A DNA stretch of 64,000 nucleotides. Origin: Xiphias gladius. Its lineage: Eukaryota; Chordata; Actinopteri; Istiophoriformes; Xiphiidae. How positions within the stretch are numbered: the first letter of the stretch is position 1; each line of letters starts with the position of its first letter. Made by a program: the position numbers and the translations under genes. The stretch spans positions 12,633,501 through 12,697,500 of the forward strand of contig NC_053422.1 of the NCBI RefSeq assembly GCF_016859285.1. The letters are read 5' to 3'. Of this stretch, positions 51,201 through 62,454 are shown piece by piece. Under the pieces are notes generated by a model that did no database searches, was not told the DNA's origin, and saw only the letters and a program-made list of their open reading frames with translations.

Positions 51201-52514
51201 AGGTTCTCCATTTGTGCAAAAATTTACAAAGAATTAACCAGTTTGTTAATTTTAGGTAAAAATCCCAAACTCACAAATTCCAAATTTGTTGCTTTACAGT
51301 CTATGCAAAACAAGGTACAACACCCTCTGTCATTTAGACCCATGATTTGGATAAGGAAAAACTCTGTAACACACAACTCAGTGTGTTGTTGCCTCTTTTA
51401 GTTTCAGTTTTGGTTTTTTGCACACACATTTGAATGTCAGCCATTGTCATTAACCCCAGTAAGCTGCACCAAACGGCAGACAGGCAAATTTGGAAAGTGG
51501 TTGGTGAACATAGTTGAGCAAGTTTTCAGAAGTTAGCTTTTCTCTTTGATGTATAGATAGCCAACCGTTAATTAAAATGTTACCTATAACAACTGTATCG
51601 TAAAATATGTTGTTACTCGATTGTTTTGGTATTTTTCTGCCCTCCAGTGGCAAAAACGAAAGAATCCATGCACAACTTGTGACAAATAAGCTAAAAAATG
51701 CAAAAATGCTTTTATGGTCATTCTTAAGATCTCCTTCAAGACAAAGCTAATACTTCTTGTGTCATTACAGGAAACTCCATCCTCATAAACATATTTGATG
51801 CCATTTTGAAACCTGTTATGCCCATTTTGAAAAAGTAAGTTCATTGCTAATGCTAAACCAGAAGTTCGTACATTTGTTGTATCCTGGTATATGAGAAGGT
51901 CTTATGAATGTGAGTTATGTTCCTCCTCAGAAAAGTGAACTCTTTCTTAAACAAGATGAACCCAACAGAAGTGCAGATGGCTGAGTACATTGACGCTCTG
52001 CGAGACAAGCAGTGGCCAGAATTTCAACCAGCAGCACCTCCTCCTCCTCGCACAGACGAGGAGAAAAACGAGACCAGGGAGCGAGCACATAACCTCATCA
52101 ATGCCAGATGTAGGGGGACACATTTCTGCACTCTTGAAGGAAGTATCCAGTTATTTTTGGCAGTTCATTATTCATCTAAATTGAATTTTTATGTCCCCGC
52201 TGAAGATTCAAACTATCTTGTCCTGAAGAAGACGGATGTGGAGTCTGTCTTTAATCTTTTCCAGGACAGTGAAGTAAACAAAACTCTGGTATATGTGAGT
52301 ATCCCAACATTCACTTTGTGTAACCATCCCTCGTTCATTTTATCAAAATTTCATATTTTATGTAATATATTATAGAAATCTTGTTCTGATGTTGTTACCC
52401 TGTCCTTTTTAACAGGTGCTCCTGTCATTTGTATTAAGGGATTTTTTTCCCAGTGAACATTCCCTAAATGTGAGAGCTGCTGCCTTACTAAAAGTTACCA
52501 GTTCTAACAAGTGA
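36203..52514 (+). CDS. PXA / PX / nexin_C sorting nexin, SNX19/SNX25-like (complete, 16 exons)
   Basis: Exons: 36203-36391, 36773-36881, 38338-38551, 38741-38883, 40263-40431, 40602-40657, 41654-41844, 41940-42050, 42189-42314, 48540-48638, 48724-48882, 49690-50332, 51771-51834, 51931-52109, 52206-52294 and 52416-52514. All borders are GT-AG, phases match at every join, and the total is 2640 nt (879 aa). Residues 1-40 are hydrophobic, so an N-terminal membrane anchor is likely. A PXA-like region spans about 98-242 (LSDPDNLNQLV near its end). A polybasic stretch with KKAKKKKMKK follows at about 300-325. A degenerate PX spans about 370-505, a Ser/Glu-rich linker 522-735, and a nexin_C-like region about 740-865. 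I see no RGS domain, unlike SNX13, SNX14 and SNX25. Related proteins act at the ER and endosomes in membrane contact and sorting. The exact orthologue is unresolved. The exon 14-15 join is the least certain splice. Confidence 0.85.
36392..38337 (+). other. Sorting nexin introns 1-2
   Basis: No exon is visible apart from 36773-36881. Intron 2 (36882-38337) is AT-rich unique sequence with a (GAAT)n-like short repeat near 38163-38180. I recognise no mobile element. Confidence 0.5.
39775..40075 (+). repeat. Dispersed fish repeat in intron 4 (relative of 2430-2945)
   Basis: Contains TTGACACTTTGGGAAATACT, GAGCTTTAGAGGTGCTGGTA and AGGGCCAGGCTAGCTCTTTC / TGTGCTAAGCTAAG, shared with the palindromic element at 2430-2945. 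Confidence 0.6.
42690..43310 (+). repeat. Dispersed repeat X, copy 1 (intron 9)
   Basis: Shares several long stretches with 52700-53465: AGTGATCATTTTACAAGTAA, GGTTATAAAATCAGGATTTT and GACTGCTGGTTAA-ATGTAGTCTTAAT. Also common is GCAGGCACACCTCT-TATGCGTCTC followed by TTGACCGCAC. Family not identified. No coding capacity is evident. Confidence 0.7.
44060..46600 (-). pseudogene. Degenerate LINE (non-LTR retrotransposon), antisense in intron 9
   Basis: Read on the minus strand in order: an APE-type endonuclease fragment at about 46320-46230 (KVLIIGDFNINGVDASDKFA), a reverse transcriptase fragment at 45467-45237 (STGCVPDYFKHVIFQPLLKK and, after YR, SISKLLFISKVLEKVV), and a C-terminal segment at about 44225-44100 (TLWNRLPLVIKTADSVDSFK). 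The style of the RT segment fits L2/Rex1-type fish LINEs. Stops and frameshifts separate the pieces, so it is inactive. Confidence 0.8.
46801..48539 (+). other. Sorting nexin intron 9, distal part
   Basis: AT-rich sequence with no exon recognised. A short homopolymer C/T tract lies near 47570. The 66-codon open frame at 47748-47948 lacks splice-compatible context for the sorting nexin frame. Confidence 0.4.
48945..49012 (+). repeat. MITE-B right-end remnant (intron 11)
   Basis: GAATCGACAAAATAATCAAC and ATGATGAAAATAATTGTTAG followed by TTGCAGCCCTAA form a solo right end of the family. Confidence 0.65.
52110..52205 (+). other. 96-nt intron 14 without in-frame stop
   Basis: Donor T|GTAGGG at 52110 and acceptor CCGCTGAAG at 52205. 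Length is divisible by three and the intervening frame is open, so splicing and retention both keep the downstream frame. Splicing joins RAHNLINAR to YSNYLVLKKTD, which better fits the spacing of nexin_C regions I know. Confidence 0.6.
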
Positions 52515-52699
52515 TCTGTGAACCTCTTGATAGTGTTTTCATTGGTGTCTTTTTTTTTTTTTTTGATTTTGACATTTTAAAATATCAAATTATTTATTAA
52601 ACATCTTAAAATGCCTTAAAATATTTAAGACCACTTCTAAATTAGAGTTAAACATCCTTTTTCTGCATTTTTGACTCAAACATATCAAATATACTGTGA

Positions 52700-53465
52700 A
52701 TTTTTGGTTGGACCGCAACAGCGGGGCCAGCCCTATAAATGTGAATGTCCATGACTGACTGACTGACGGAGTGATAATGCTACACCATTTGTTGGCTGAA
52801 TACTGTGTGACTGAGTGCTGGAGAAGTGAAGCTTCTCCGTAGGTGGTTGCTCTCTCTTACGTCATCGGGGGGTTATTTACAGGAAGCACATTTGTTGCTA
52901 GATTTACCGACTTTTCAGACGTCTTTAGCGACCTTTCTTCACAAAAGCACCGAGTGACAAATCTAGTGAATTTTTGGACAAACCTACTTTCTGTAAAAGA
53001 CAGTCGCCAGTATTACCTCACAAGTGCGAGGTTGGGATTTCCCTCCGCAGGCACACCTCTCTATGCGTCTCGTTCAATTGACCGCACAGAAGCTGACACA
53101 GAAATGAATAAGCTTCCGATTTTCTCTCTCAGTGATCATTTTACAAGTAAATATAGCCGAAATCACAGCACAGCCTTTGTCTTTAACTTGTGTTTCTGGT
53201 GATTTTGTCAGACCCCGTGGCGGTTATAAAATCAGGATTTTAGCAGTGAAGTGCAGTAGCTTTGAAATGGCTGCTGCGAGTGACTGCTGGTTAAAATGTA
53301 GTCTTAATGGGCCAAGTTTCAGTCACTATTTCATACGGAGTATGAATACTATTTTCATACTCCGTTGTCTGACAAAAGAAACACAAATACATGTAAATGA
53401 GAACAGCTTAATATGTAATCCAGCTGTATTAAAATACTGTATATGTGAGCATAGACAGTAAGGAA
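52700..53465 (+). repeat. Dispersed repeat X, copy 2 (sorting nexin 3' flank)
   Basis: Second copy of the repeat at 42690-43310, starting about 185 nt after the sorting nexin stop. It includes a 12-nt-arm hairpin (53335-53365) that the first copy lacks. If the sorting nexin 3'UTR extends past about 52.7 kb, this repeat is part of it. Confidence 0.7.
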
Positions 53466-53878
53466 GAACCAAACAGATAAAGGGCAGTACAGCCATATAT
53501 TAGACTTTGACCTAGTGTTGTTCCTTTGGTTTTTATTTTGTAAAGTTTAATTGCTTTTGTACATGTTCACTTGTCAATGTGATGAATCCAGGCTTTCCCT
53601 ATTGAACTTTTATTGTTAAACTCAGATGGGAAAGTAATGTATGTTTCATATTTACAGTTTGAATTTCACCCTTAATGTTTTAATTAAACATAGTTTGAAT
53701 TTTCTAGAATATTTTGTGTCACTTTGAGCACTTTTGCGTGGTGGTTTTGTATGGTCAAGTTTTATAAAAATAGAATATCTCGCAATTACTAATCACACAA
53801 ATCTGTCAAAACATGAATAGTACCACTATCAAAGGAAACTCGAAATAATGTTCATGTAAATAACTTGAATTTATTCCA

Positions 53879-53884
53879 AATAAA
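53879..53884 (+). terminator. Possible sorting nexin polyadenylation signal (AATAAA)
   Basis: AATAAA about 1.36 kb after the stop codon, beyond repeat X. An ATTAAA at about 52594-52599 would give a much shorter 3'UTR. The sequence does not decide between them. Confidence 0.25.
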
Positions 53885-56800
53885 ATATTTTAATAAATTA
53901 CTTTTTTCCAGTTATATTTTTGGCTTTGTGGATTTTTAATTGAGTTTAGACGCTGTACAAGATTTATAAACATAAGATGTAAATTAGTTGCTGATGCCAG
54001 CATCTTATTTGCTCTTAAGCAATATTTTAGTAGAAGATGTTTCAGACAAGTTAAACAAGTGAATCCACTTGGGAAATCTTGTAATTTAAAAGATATATTC
54101 AAATAATTAATAAAAATACTAGACTAATATATCTGGTATTATGCAGTCACCTTCATATTTTTTTCACTGGAATAAGCTACAATCAGATACACTGGCAGAA
54201 GAATACAAACATTCCTCAGTTTTGAACCCTGTCCAACAAAAGTTTGTTCTGTTTGTCAAAATTATGTTGTTTCATATTAAAGACTGAGCAACTTGACATG
54301 CCCTTCAGTTGAAAAACAATTATGTCAACAACTCTGTCCATATATTCCTATAACCCTTAATGGGAATGCTGTCTGTAATGCTCATGCTATTTCATTATGT
54401 AAGTGTAACGGAATTAATTACAGGATTATTCTGGTCCATGTCGCAGGAGGGACAGGACTGTCTGGCGATGCAACAACATGAATACATTTTTTTTATTCAC
54501 TTAAGTTCCTAGAGCCAGGTAACAGCGTCACACTGAAACAAACACTTTAATTTACAGAACGAAACTGGTCGATCTTATTTGATACTATTATAAACCTGAG
54601 GTGATGACTTGTTGTGAACATGAATTCAAAAATGACACGATACAAAAAACTGATAGTGATAGTGAGTGTTTAGTCTTAAACTGCGCTAGACCACCACTGG
54701 TTCAGTCTTTACTCACTCATTCTGGTTGTTTAAACATTGTTCAAACCCACTGAATTTTAGGGTCAGTGTCTACTCTTCACCCTGTAAGCAACAGTTGAAA
54801 AAACAAAGCACACCCCAAGGTCCATTAAGTACCTATTTTGGAACTTTCAATCGCATCACATGGGCTTCATCAGAAGATGGAGTCTGTCCAGCTGTCATGG
54901 AGCTGCAGATCGTCTACCTTATCAGCTGATGAAGAGCACATGATGTAATCAAAAGCTCTAGAAATGCTACTAAATGGACGTCTTACTGCTATACGCACAA
55001 TATAAGGTTGAAAAAACAGCAGTTGGCAGTTGAGGTTCTTCTTGGAAGTAACTGTGAGAACAGAACTGGACAACGTCACTGGTAGTGATTACAAATCAGA
55101 AAAAGATATAATAAACGGCAGTTAGACCCAAAGGTAATATAAAGTACAGTATGAAGAACTGGATTTGAAAAAGTAAAGATTATAGCCATCAAATGAGTCC
55201 CTTAAACCAGGAAGAAGCAAAGTATCACTAGTGAAAAATAAAACATTAAGTCCCCATAGGAATTCACACACAAATTAATCTAGGAAAATAAAAATAAACA
55301 TACCACACAGAAGAGTGTAGAGAAGAGTAAAAATAATAAAAAACATAATCATATGCAGTTAGCTTATAGTTACTAAAATGTCGCCTATTAGAAACTCAAC
55401 TAGACTCACACATTTAGTTTAACAGCTAACATAGTTAGCAGTAGACAGATCATTGAAAAACTAAATTAACAAATTAAGAATTAAAAACAAAAAAGATTTA
55501 CAAAACAGTAAATTCTCTGACAAAGGCCTTTTGTGGAGTAGATAATAGATGCTTGTCATTGTTTACTTGGTCACAGACTTGACAAAATGGTGGATGTAAT
55601 AATGTAAGTTAAACTTGTGGGAGACCACATACACATTTTTTCATCACAACTATGCAAGTAAGCGGTGTCTAAGTAGTAAGAAAAACTTCCAGTGTGCCTG
55701 CTTCTTGGTGCGTATCCAGGACAATCAGCTGGAAGGCGCTGGGTATTTGTACAGGTGAATGTGAGGGAGCACTGCATGGCAGCCAAATGGTGGATGTGAT
55801 GGTAGCATCCATCCAGTAGTGGCTGAAGGGCTATGGGTAATGGTATTTGTGGCACTGATAATCCTACTACCACCTAAGGCAGTGGTATGGGTGTTAACAT
55901 GACCAGTGCAAGTACTGATGGCAGTAGCTGTATCATAGACTTTCACACACAAACACACACGTTTAAATCACTACAGAGAACATTACATGGACTTTCATTC
56001 ATGTCCTAGAGACTTATCTTAACCCTGACCTTTGTAACTGCAGCTCTCAAGACCAGGTGTCATCAGTAACACCTGTGTGGACCGGCCTTAAAGCTACTGT
56101 TTGACATGTCCGGCTAGGAGAGGACAACATGGCTAACAGTAAAGACGGCCAAGAGTTAATCAGCCTAATTAGCCAATCAGTATAAATCCTATCGAATATT
56201 TTCCACTACAAGCATCACAAGGCTTCAATAAGATGACGTATTATGTGTGTACCTACTGTTTACAGTATATGAGCTGTTGCAGTTTTAAAACTGCCATCAT
56301 CTCTGTTTTTGACAACAGAGCTCAGTTTAACATGGCAGTCTATGGGAGCTTTGGTCAGCACTCTCTGCACTTGGAGGCGATTTCTTCCAAAACCCTAGGC
56401 CTTGTCACATTGAGAGCAACACTGGGTGAGAGACGTTGAAATTCTTTACATTTTGATATAAAAATTATCCATGAAGGTTGGAAATTGTGGGAATTAAAAG
56501 AGGGTTGAAAGAGGGTTTGGGGGAAATTTTTCAGGGATTGCAGAGTGCGGGTGATGTCTCGCACTCTAGCTCTGATTTTCTATGGGAAATGTTGCGTTGC
56601 CATGGTTATTTGATTCGCTAAGAAAAGTCAAAGTACACACATTCCTGAGCGAACCACGTGTTTTAATGTGTAATTTGACTGGGTTTTCTCAAAGCTGCGG
56701 GGTGACTTACACCCTGAATTTTCATACGGAAGAGGAATAAGAAGAAGAGGTATGGTGAATAATAGTCATTTAAAAAAAAATAAAATATAACAAGAACTAG

Positions 56801-57060
56801 TATAAATAAGAACATGAATTTAAGTACATACATTGAAAAGATCAGAAAATAAAGAATACACTGAACATGAATTGGTCTTCGATTTCCATTGAGGATTCAG
56901 TTGATCTGCACAGTTATACACATTTCAGCAATCTATTGCAGATTTACATTTATACATTTTCAGGGATTTACAACTGAAATTAGTAGTAAAAGCATTAAGT
57001 GTGAGTGGGGTAAGATTGTGTGATACTAATTAAATTCCAGCTACTGCATCAGGCTTTGTC
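53885..57060. other. Intergenic region, no gene seen
   Basis: AT-rich sequence with short open frames that match nothing I know. About 56220-56760 has the look of an old dispersed repeat (AACATGGCAGTCTATGGGAG ... GGGTGACTTACACCCTGAAT then AAGAGGAATAAGAAGAAG). That family call is from memory and tentative. Confidence 0.4.
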
Positions 57061-57064
57061 AGTG

Positions 57065-57555
57065 GTTCTCGTGTCTTTTACTTAAGTAAAAGTAGAAATA
57101 CCACAGTGTAGAAATACTCTGTTAGAAGTCTTGCATTCAGTAAAACTGCAAGCATCAAAATATACTTTAAAGTACCAAAAATAAAAGTATTCATTATGCA
57201 AAATCGCCCATTTCAGAATAATATATTGTATTACTGGATTATAATAAATGATGCATTAACATGTACTGTAAGCATCACTTCTTTGTTGCAGCTGGAAAAA
57301 ATGGGACTAACTTTAATTACATTATATACTCCTGTAGCTTGTGAGTTTCCAGATCATTAAAGTCTTTATATATAATAATACATTATAAACTAATTTGTTC
57401 ATTGTATTTTGTGTTTTGTGTTAGGAGTCCAAAGTGGAACATTTTCCTCTCAGTAGTAGCTGGTGGAGTAAAAGTATAAATTAGCATAAAATTGAATTAT
57501 TCTTTATGTACAGTACTTGAGTAAATGTACTTAGTTATTTTCCAGTACTGGATTA
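57065..57555 (-). repeat. MITE-A copy (minus orientation)
   Basis: Left end TTTTACTTAAGTAAAAGTAG, right end AGTACTTGAGTAAATGTACT / TAGTTATTTTCCAGTACTGG, with family-specific CTTGCATTCAGTAAAACTGC inside. Confidence 0.7.
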
Positions 57556-57751
57556 GTCACGTATGTGATAGGCTACTGTCACACTGTGGAAATTAAAAAA
57601 ACAGAAAAAAGAAAAAAAAAAGGTAGGACAATTGTGAGGAAATCAGAAATTTAAGACGTTAACTAAAGGAGTTGCTGAAAGTATCACTAGTGTCCTTGAG
57701 CAAGAGCTCAGCTCACCGTTTCCTACCAGATGTTGCAGTTGCTCCTCCAGT

Positions 57752-57765
57752 CCAGCAGGTGGCAG
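57752..57765 (+). promoter_or_regulatory. CTCF-like motif (plus orientation)
   Basis: CCAGCAGGTGGCAG is an exact match to the CTCF core CCA-NN-AGGTGGCAG, with GGGG downstream. It lies just left of a CpG-richer patch. Confidence 0.45.
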
Positions 57766-57799
57766 GGGTGCAAATACCGGCAACAAACAGTCTGCTGTG

Positions 57800-58140
57800 T
57801 TCAGTTATCCAACATGTCTGCGCCCTGAAGGATGCTGCGAACAGCGTGAAGGTACAGGACGAGTGACAGGTATGATTTGGTTTATGTCGTTTCTTTGGGC
57901 TTTAACACGGTCCTCTTTGGCCTGTTATAAAGGGTGTGTTTATGGAGTTACCGTGCCTGTAGCCTCCCGCAATTCCATGCGATTGAATGTGCCGTGGATA
58001 CAACTCTTGTTCGTCACGTTTAGTTTTAAAGAGGCACCTCTGTTTAATTGGTGTTTTGCAGACGTACTTACGCTGCTCACACGTTGTATCATTTTTGTAA
58101 CCGTTCTTCATCGCGTGGTTTGATGAATTAAACGGGTCCC
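57800..58140. promoter_or_regulatory. CpG-enriched patch, possible promoter of an off-window gene
   Basis: CpG dinucleotides are more frequent here than anywhere else between 53 and 63 kb. A plausible plus-strand donor (GAGTGACAG then GTATGA) sits at about 57869. No coding exon follows in the window. Confidence 0.2.
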
Positions 58141-58724
58141 CTGAGGAAATAGTCTAAAACGAGACATTAAAAGTTCCGCTTGTTATTGGAGACAAAGTCA
58201 AAGCTCCCACTGATACCGAGAAATCTCCAATTTTGATCATCAGGAGCACAGTGCTGGAAGCATGACTGTGTGTGAATAGTCTAAATCTCTGGTCCCCAAG
58301 TTTATTCTGTTACAGACATTGGTTGCTTTTTTACCAATTGGTAACATAACTGGAAAAATTAGTAACCCAAGAAGCTATATGTAGAATTTTATTTAAATAC
58401 TATTATATTGAACATGAAATGGATGATTCTTTTCAAATTTGTCAGTTGTTTCTGTTTTGCAGATTTAGAAATGTGAGTTAAAGGCCCCAAAAACCATTTC
58501 ATTAGCGTCTTACTGTGACCAAAGAGGTCCTACATGAACACAAGATTTTCTGCCAAAGGAACAGACGCAGTTAACTAATGAGGAAGTTTTGAATTTGTGT
58601 TGTTGTCAGAGTTTTTTTCAGTGTTTGAAGAGTGCAAAGTTCAGTTGGAAAAACATGGTGCTGGTACATGCTTTCAAAAATCTAAATTTTGCAAAAATTG
58701 AATCAAAATTCTGGTGATAGTTAC

Positions 58725-58965
58725 AACTACAGCTGCAACTAATGATTATTTTATCGATCCATCTATTTTTCTGATTAATTGTCTGTGCCATTAATGTCAG
58801 AAATATTAAAAGATTCCCATTACTATTTCCTAAAAACCAAGTACACATATGGCTTGTTTTGTCCCGCCAGCTGTCCAAACCAAAGTGATATCAGTTATCA
58901 GTTATCAAGATTATTTGCTGATTTACTTTCTGAAGATCAACTCATCAATTAATCAACTAATTGTG
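58725..58965. repeat. MITE-B copy
   Basis: AGCTGCAACTAATGATTATT at the left end and CAATTAATCAACTAATTGTG at the right, with TATTAAAAGATTCCCATTAC inside. Confidence 0.65.
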
Positions 58966-59359
58966 GGGGGAAGGGGTTTGTTGTTTTTATTTATTTATGT
59001 ATTTTTGGCATGAATATTTAATGTCATAAAGAAATACTTAGGATTTTAGTTTTGGGGACCTTTGAACTTTGTACAAACTTTTACATTTTCATTCACAAAA
59101 GACACAAGGCTGTCCAGCTGTACCAACAATGAACTTGAGAGCAACACAAGCTGCTTTGTATTTTGGACTGACTGACTTGCACAGTATTTGTAACTGTTTT
59201 ACTTACTAACGGTAACTCATAGACATTTTTCACAGCAGACATTTTAACTTGTCATAGCAGGAAAAGCACAGCTGGAACTAATTACATTAACGATGGCTTC
59301 GTTCAAATAGTCGTTGCAGTGTAATGCAACAATGAATGATGTTATTAGTTACGCCAGTG

Positions 59360-59645
59360 TAGGGCTACAAGTACTGCTTTCTTGATCTGTTGATTAATCA
59401 TTTTGTCTCTAAAATGACTGGATGTTGTGGATAAAAGGCTGTTATAATTTCCCAGTTATTCGGTTTACAATGACATTAAAAAAAAACTGAGAAAAACAGA
59501 AAATCCTCACATTGGAGAACCTGGAACCAGCTAATGTTGGGCATTATTGCCTGAACAATTACCAAAACGGTGATTTGATTATAGCTGCTGATTATTTTTC
59601 TGTGAGTCGACTATTTGATTAATCAACTAATCGTTACAGTGCTAA
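59360..59645. repeat. MITE-B copy
   Basis: Left end AGGGCTACAAGTACTGC, right end TTGATTAATCAACTAATCGT / TACAGTGCTAA. Internal CACATTGGAGAACCTGGAAC matches the intact copy's AGAACCAAGAACC segment. Confidence 0.65.
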
Positions 59646-59717
59646 ACCTGTGTTCGACATGTCAGAATGTCTGCTGTGAAAAAGGTTAAGAATTAGGACT
59701 AGGCTGTTTTATTTAGA

Positions 59718-60115
59718 GCCCGACCGATACTGGATTTTTTTGGCCAATATATTGGTCAGGTTCTAGTTTTATTGTCATTCCACAACATGTTATACATGAA
59801 AGGGAAATGAAATGAGGTACTCAGTTCTATTAGGTACTAGCAATAATAAAATCAAGAAGAAAGCACATGAGAAAACACCATTAAAAATAAAAATAAGCAA
59901 ATAAATATATAAATATAAGTATATAGTGTGAGGATAGGAAAAGACTGTAAAAATCTAAAAGATAAACAAGGTGAACAAGTGGGGAATATATGAAACAATA
60001 TTAAGCATGGCATCAAATTGTTCAGTGAAATTTCAGAATTTTCAGTCTTAAAGTGCGGTTCTACATATCTCATTAGACCCCCACCAGCATGTGTACCCGG
60101 GGGGGGGGGGGTCTA
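59718..60115. repeat. Mixed repeat remnants and G13 tract
   Basis: GAGCCCGACCGATACTGGAT then TTTTTTGGCCAATATATTGG (59718-59755) is the end of another fish repeat with GCCCGACCGATA termini. An A-rich TTTATTGTCATTCC-type tail follows, and a poly-G run of about 13 lies at 60099-60111. Confidence 0.45.
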
Positions 60116-61510
60116 CCTATTTGGCCTACATATACCTAATTGATTTTTAAATATGAAGATGAATGAGGAGATGCTTTTCAGATCATGATTATGTCATACT
60201 TTCCTTAAACCTTTTTTGGGCCATGGGCCCAAAATATAATCATAAAAGGAACTGCAGTATGTCCTGTTATTGTGTTATAGGTCACGTAAAATAATTTATT
60301 CCATGGCCACTGAAAATTCTTGATTCTCATTGACAGGAAGATGTGGATTAACTTTTAGTGACCTCATAGTTTAACCGGACACCTGGGAAGCAGAAGTTTC
60401 TTTGCAGTTCTAAATTAAGGTGCCAATAATAAACTGTTGGTAAAGACAAGTGAGGCTTAGCCAGAGAGCCTGGCCCTTGGGCTATTTCTGTAACCATCAC
60501 CAACAACCCAAAATTATAATAATTGGCTTCTCAGTGAGAACCACACAGATTTAATTTCCAATGTGTTTTATATTTGCGTGTAACTGTACATCCAAAACAA
60601 AAACGATAGGAGGAAGAAAGGGAGGACTTTTTAAAATGCTGCAGCAAAACTGGGCTTCACCGATGTTTGGTGTTTGGTGTTTGGTGATTCGTTGCTTCCG
60701 CGTCATCCATCCCATATCCCATACTTAACCCATTCAAAGCTAGTAAAGCCGTATTAAAATGACTCATTTAAACAAAAGAATAACCTTTGTTCTTTGCTTC
60801 GGACCCCTCATCACATGGTGTATGTCTCTGATTTGTTAGAAGATCATTGGGAAACTGTTATATTTAACAATCACCGACTGTTTCATTTTAATAATATTTG
60901 GTAATATTTCACGCGAGAAAAAGATTGAGGAAATGTCAGAAAAATAAACAGAATTTTGTGTAGCTGAGCTGAGCCCAGGTGTGGAACCACAGGTCTATAT
61001 TAGGGATGAACCGTCTTTGATTAATAATGTAACTGATCGTGGAACACCCATTGAAAATATATTTTATTGTACGTCATGTGGACTGGTCATGTGTGGCCGA
61101 TACAGTGGATCAGACCTGTGCCTCCTTGGTTCCAGCTCATGGTGGTGTAAAATAGCTGAGTCATCTCCTAACTGCACATCCTTAGCTGCAAAACTGAGAT
61201 CTGATTTGGAGATTTCTTGTGGCTCCAGTGATTCAGGTTTGACCCCTGTTAATTCTGGTATCCATCTCCGGGTTCACTCACCCTCATCCACACTGTTATA
61301 TACTAATCATGCTTCACCAATATACTGAATATGAGGTCCAGCTGCAGCAGGAGGGGGATAGATGGCTCCAGAGTTCAGAGTGTTTACTGTCACATTTTGG
61401 CTGCTGTCACGCTTGGCTTGCTGTTTCTTAGCTATAGTTCTCAGGACTGAATTTTGTAAAGTCAGAGTCTTGTGTATCCACATGTCTCCTTGAGATGGAT
61501 GTGATGGTTC
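60116..61510. other. Intergenic, no gene recognised
   Basis: Contains a 115-codon open frame (60981-61328) with no domain I recognise and no splice or codon signature of a gene. Nothing else stands out. Confidence 0.4.
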
Positions 61511-61515
61511 TTGTT

Positions 61516-61615
<100 letters not shown>

Positions 61616-62454
61616 CATCATCTGTGACTGCATTGCTTTTTCTTCCTCTCCCTCTCACATTGCTTCTTTGTGCATTGTGAACGGATATCATCAACAACAT
61701 TAAGATGTTTGATAATGGTGTAAGCTATATAAATGTTGTTTTGCTCCTTTTTGTACACCCATATAATTCATAAATCCCGATTTAAAACTTAACATGTCTT
61801 GTTGTGAGTCAGAAGATAAAAGTTACAGTTGAGCTTCTAATGTAACTTTTTATAGTTTTACTGTTTTTTGTTTTTTTTAACTGTTTCGTGACACACCAGT
61901 CAGTGGTTTTGATGTGCTTTGTGCGCTGATACAAGAAACAAAATGATGGCTATGTAGCCACAACATAGAAGACACTCCCTGCATGCAAAATATACCAGAA
62001 GATGATATGAACTGACTGGTGTTTCCCCTTTTTACACTTCTCAAGTACCATCTCTGCTGTTGATGCATCGTTTTTGTAGTTTGTTGCTTTTTTAGATTTA
62101 TTCCAAGTGAAGGCAGTTTGTAACACATTCTGACCTGCCATTCAAACACGATGGGGAGAAGGAAATTTAATTCAGTGGAGCCAGTAAAGAAAACGGCCTC
62201 CCTGGGATTTGATCACAGGCAAGCAGAGATAATATATGCAGGGTGTTTGGACTGGGAGTCATCACTATTCAAGTACAAGGTCCTGATTTGAACCTGAGCT
62301 GCGGTGATGGGCATATGCTGCTTCAGTAGTAAACTTTTTTTCACACAACAGTAATAAAACACTGCAGAGGATGGTTGCTGCTCTTATTATGGGTCTTATT
62401 TTTGCATGGTGGCTGCAAGACAAGTGAGACAAATGAATAGATAAAATGCAATAT

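Noticed and set aside
51638-51650. TGCCCTCCAGTGG as a CTCF site
   Set aside because: It has a mismatch at an important core base and no supporting context.
60981-61328. 115-codon open frame as a gene
   Set aside because: No domain, no splice-site support and no homology I recognise. The length is within chance expectation.
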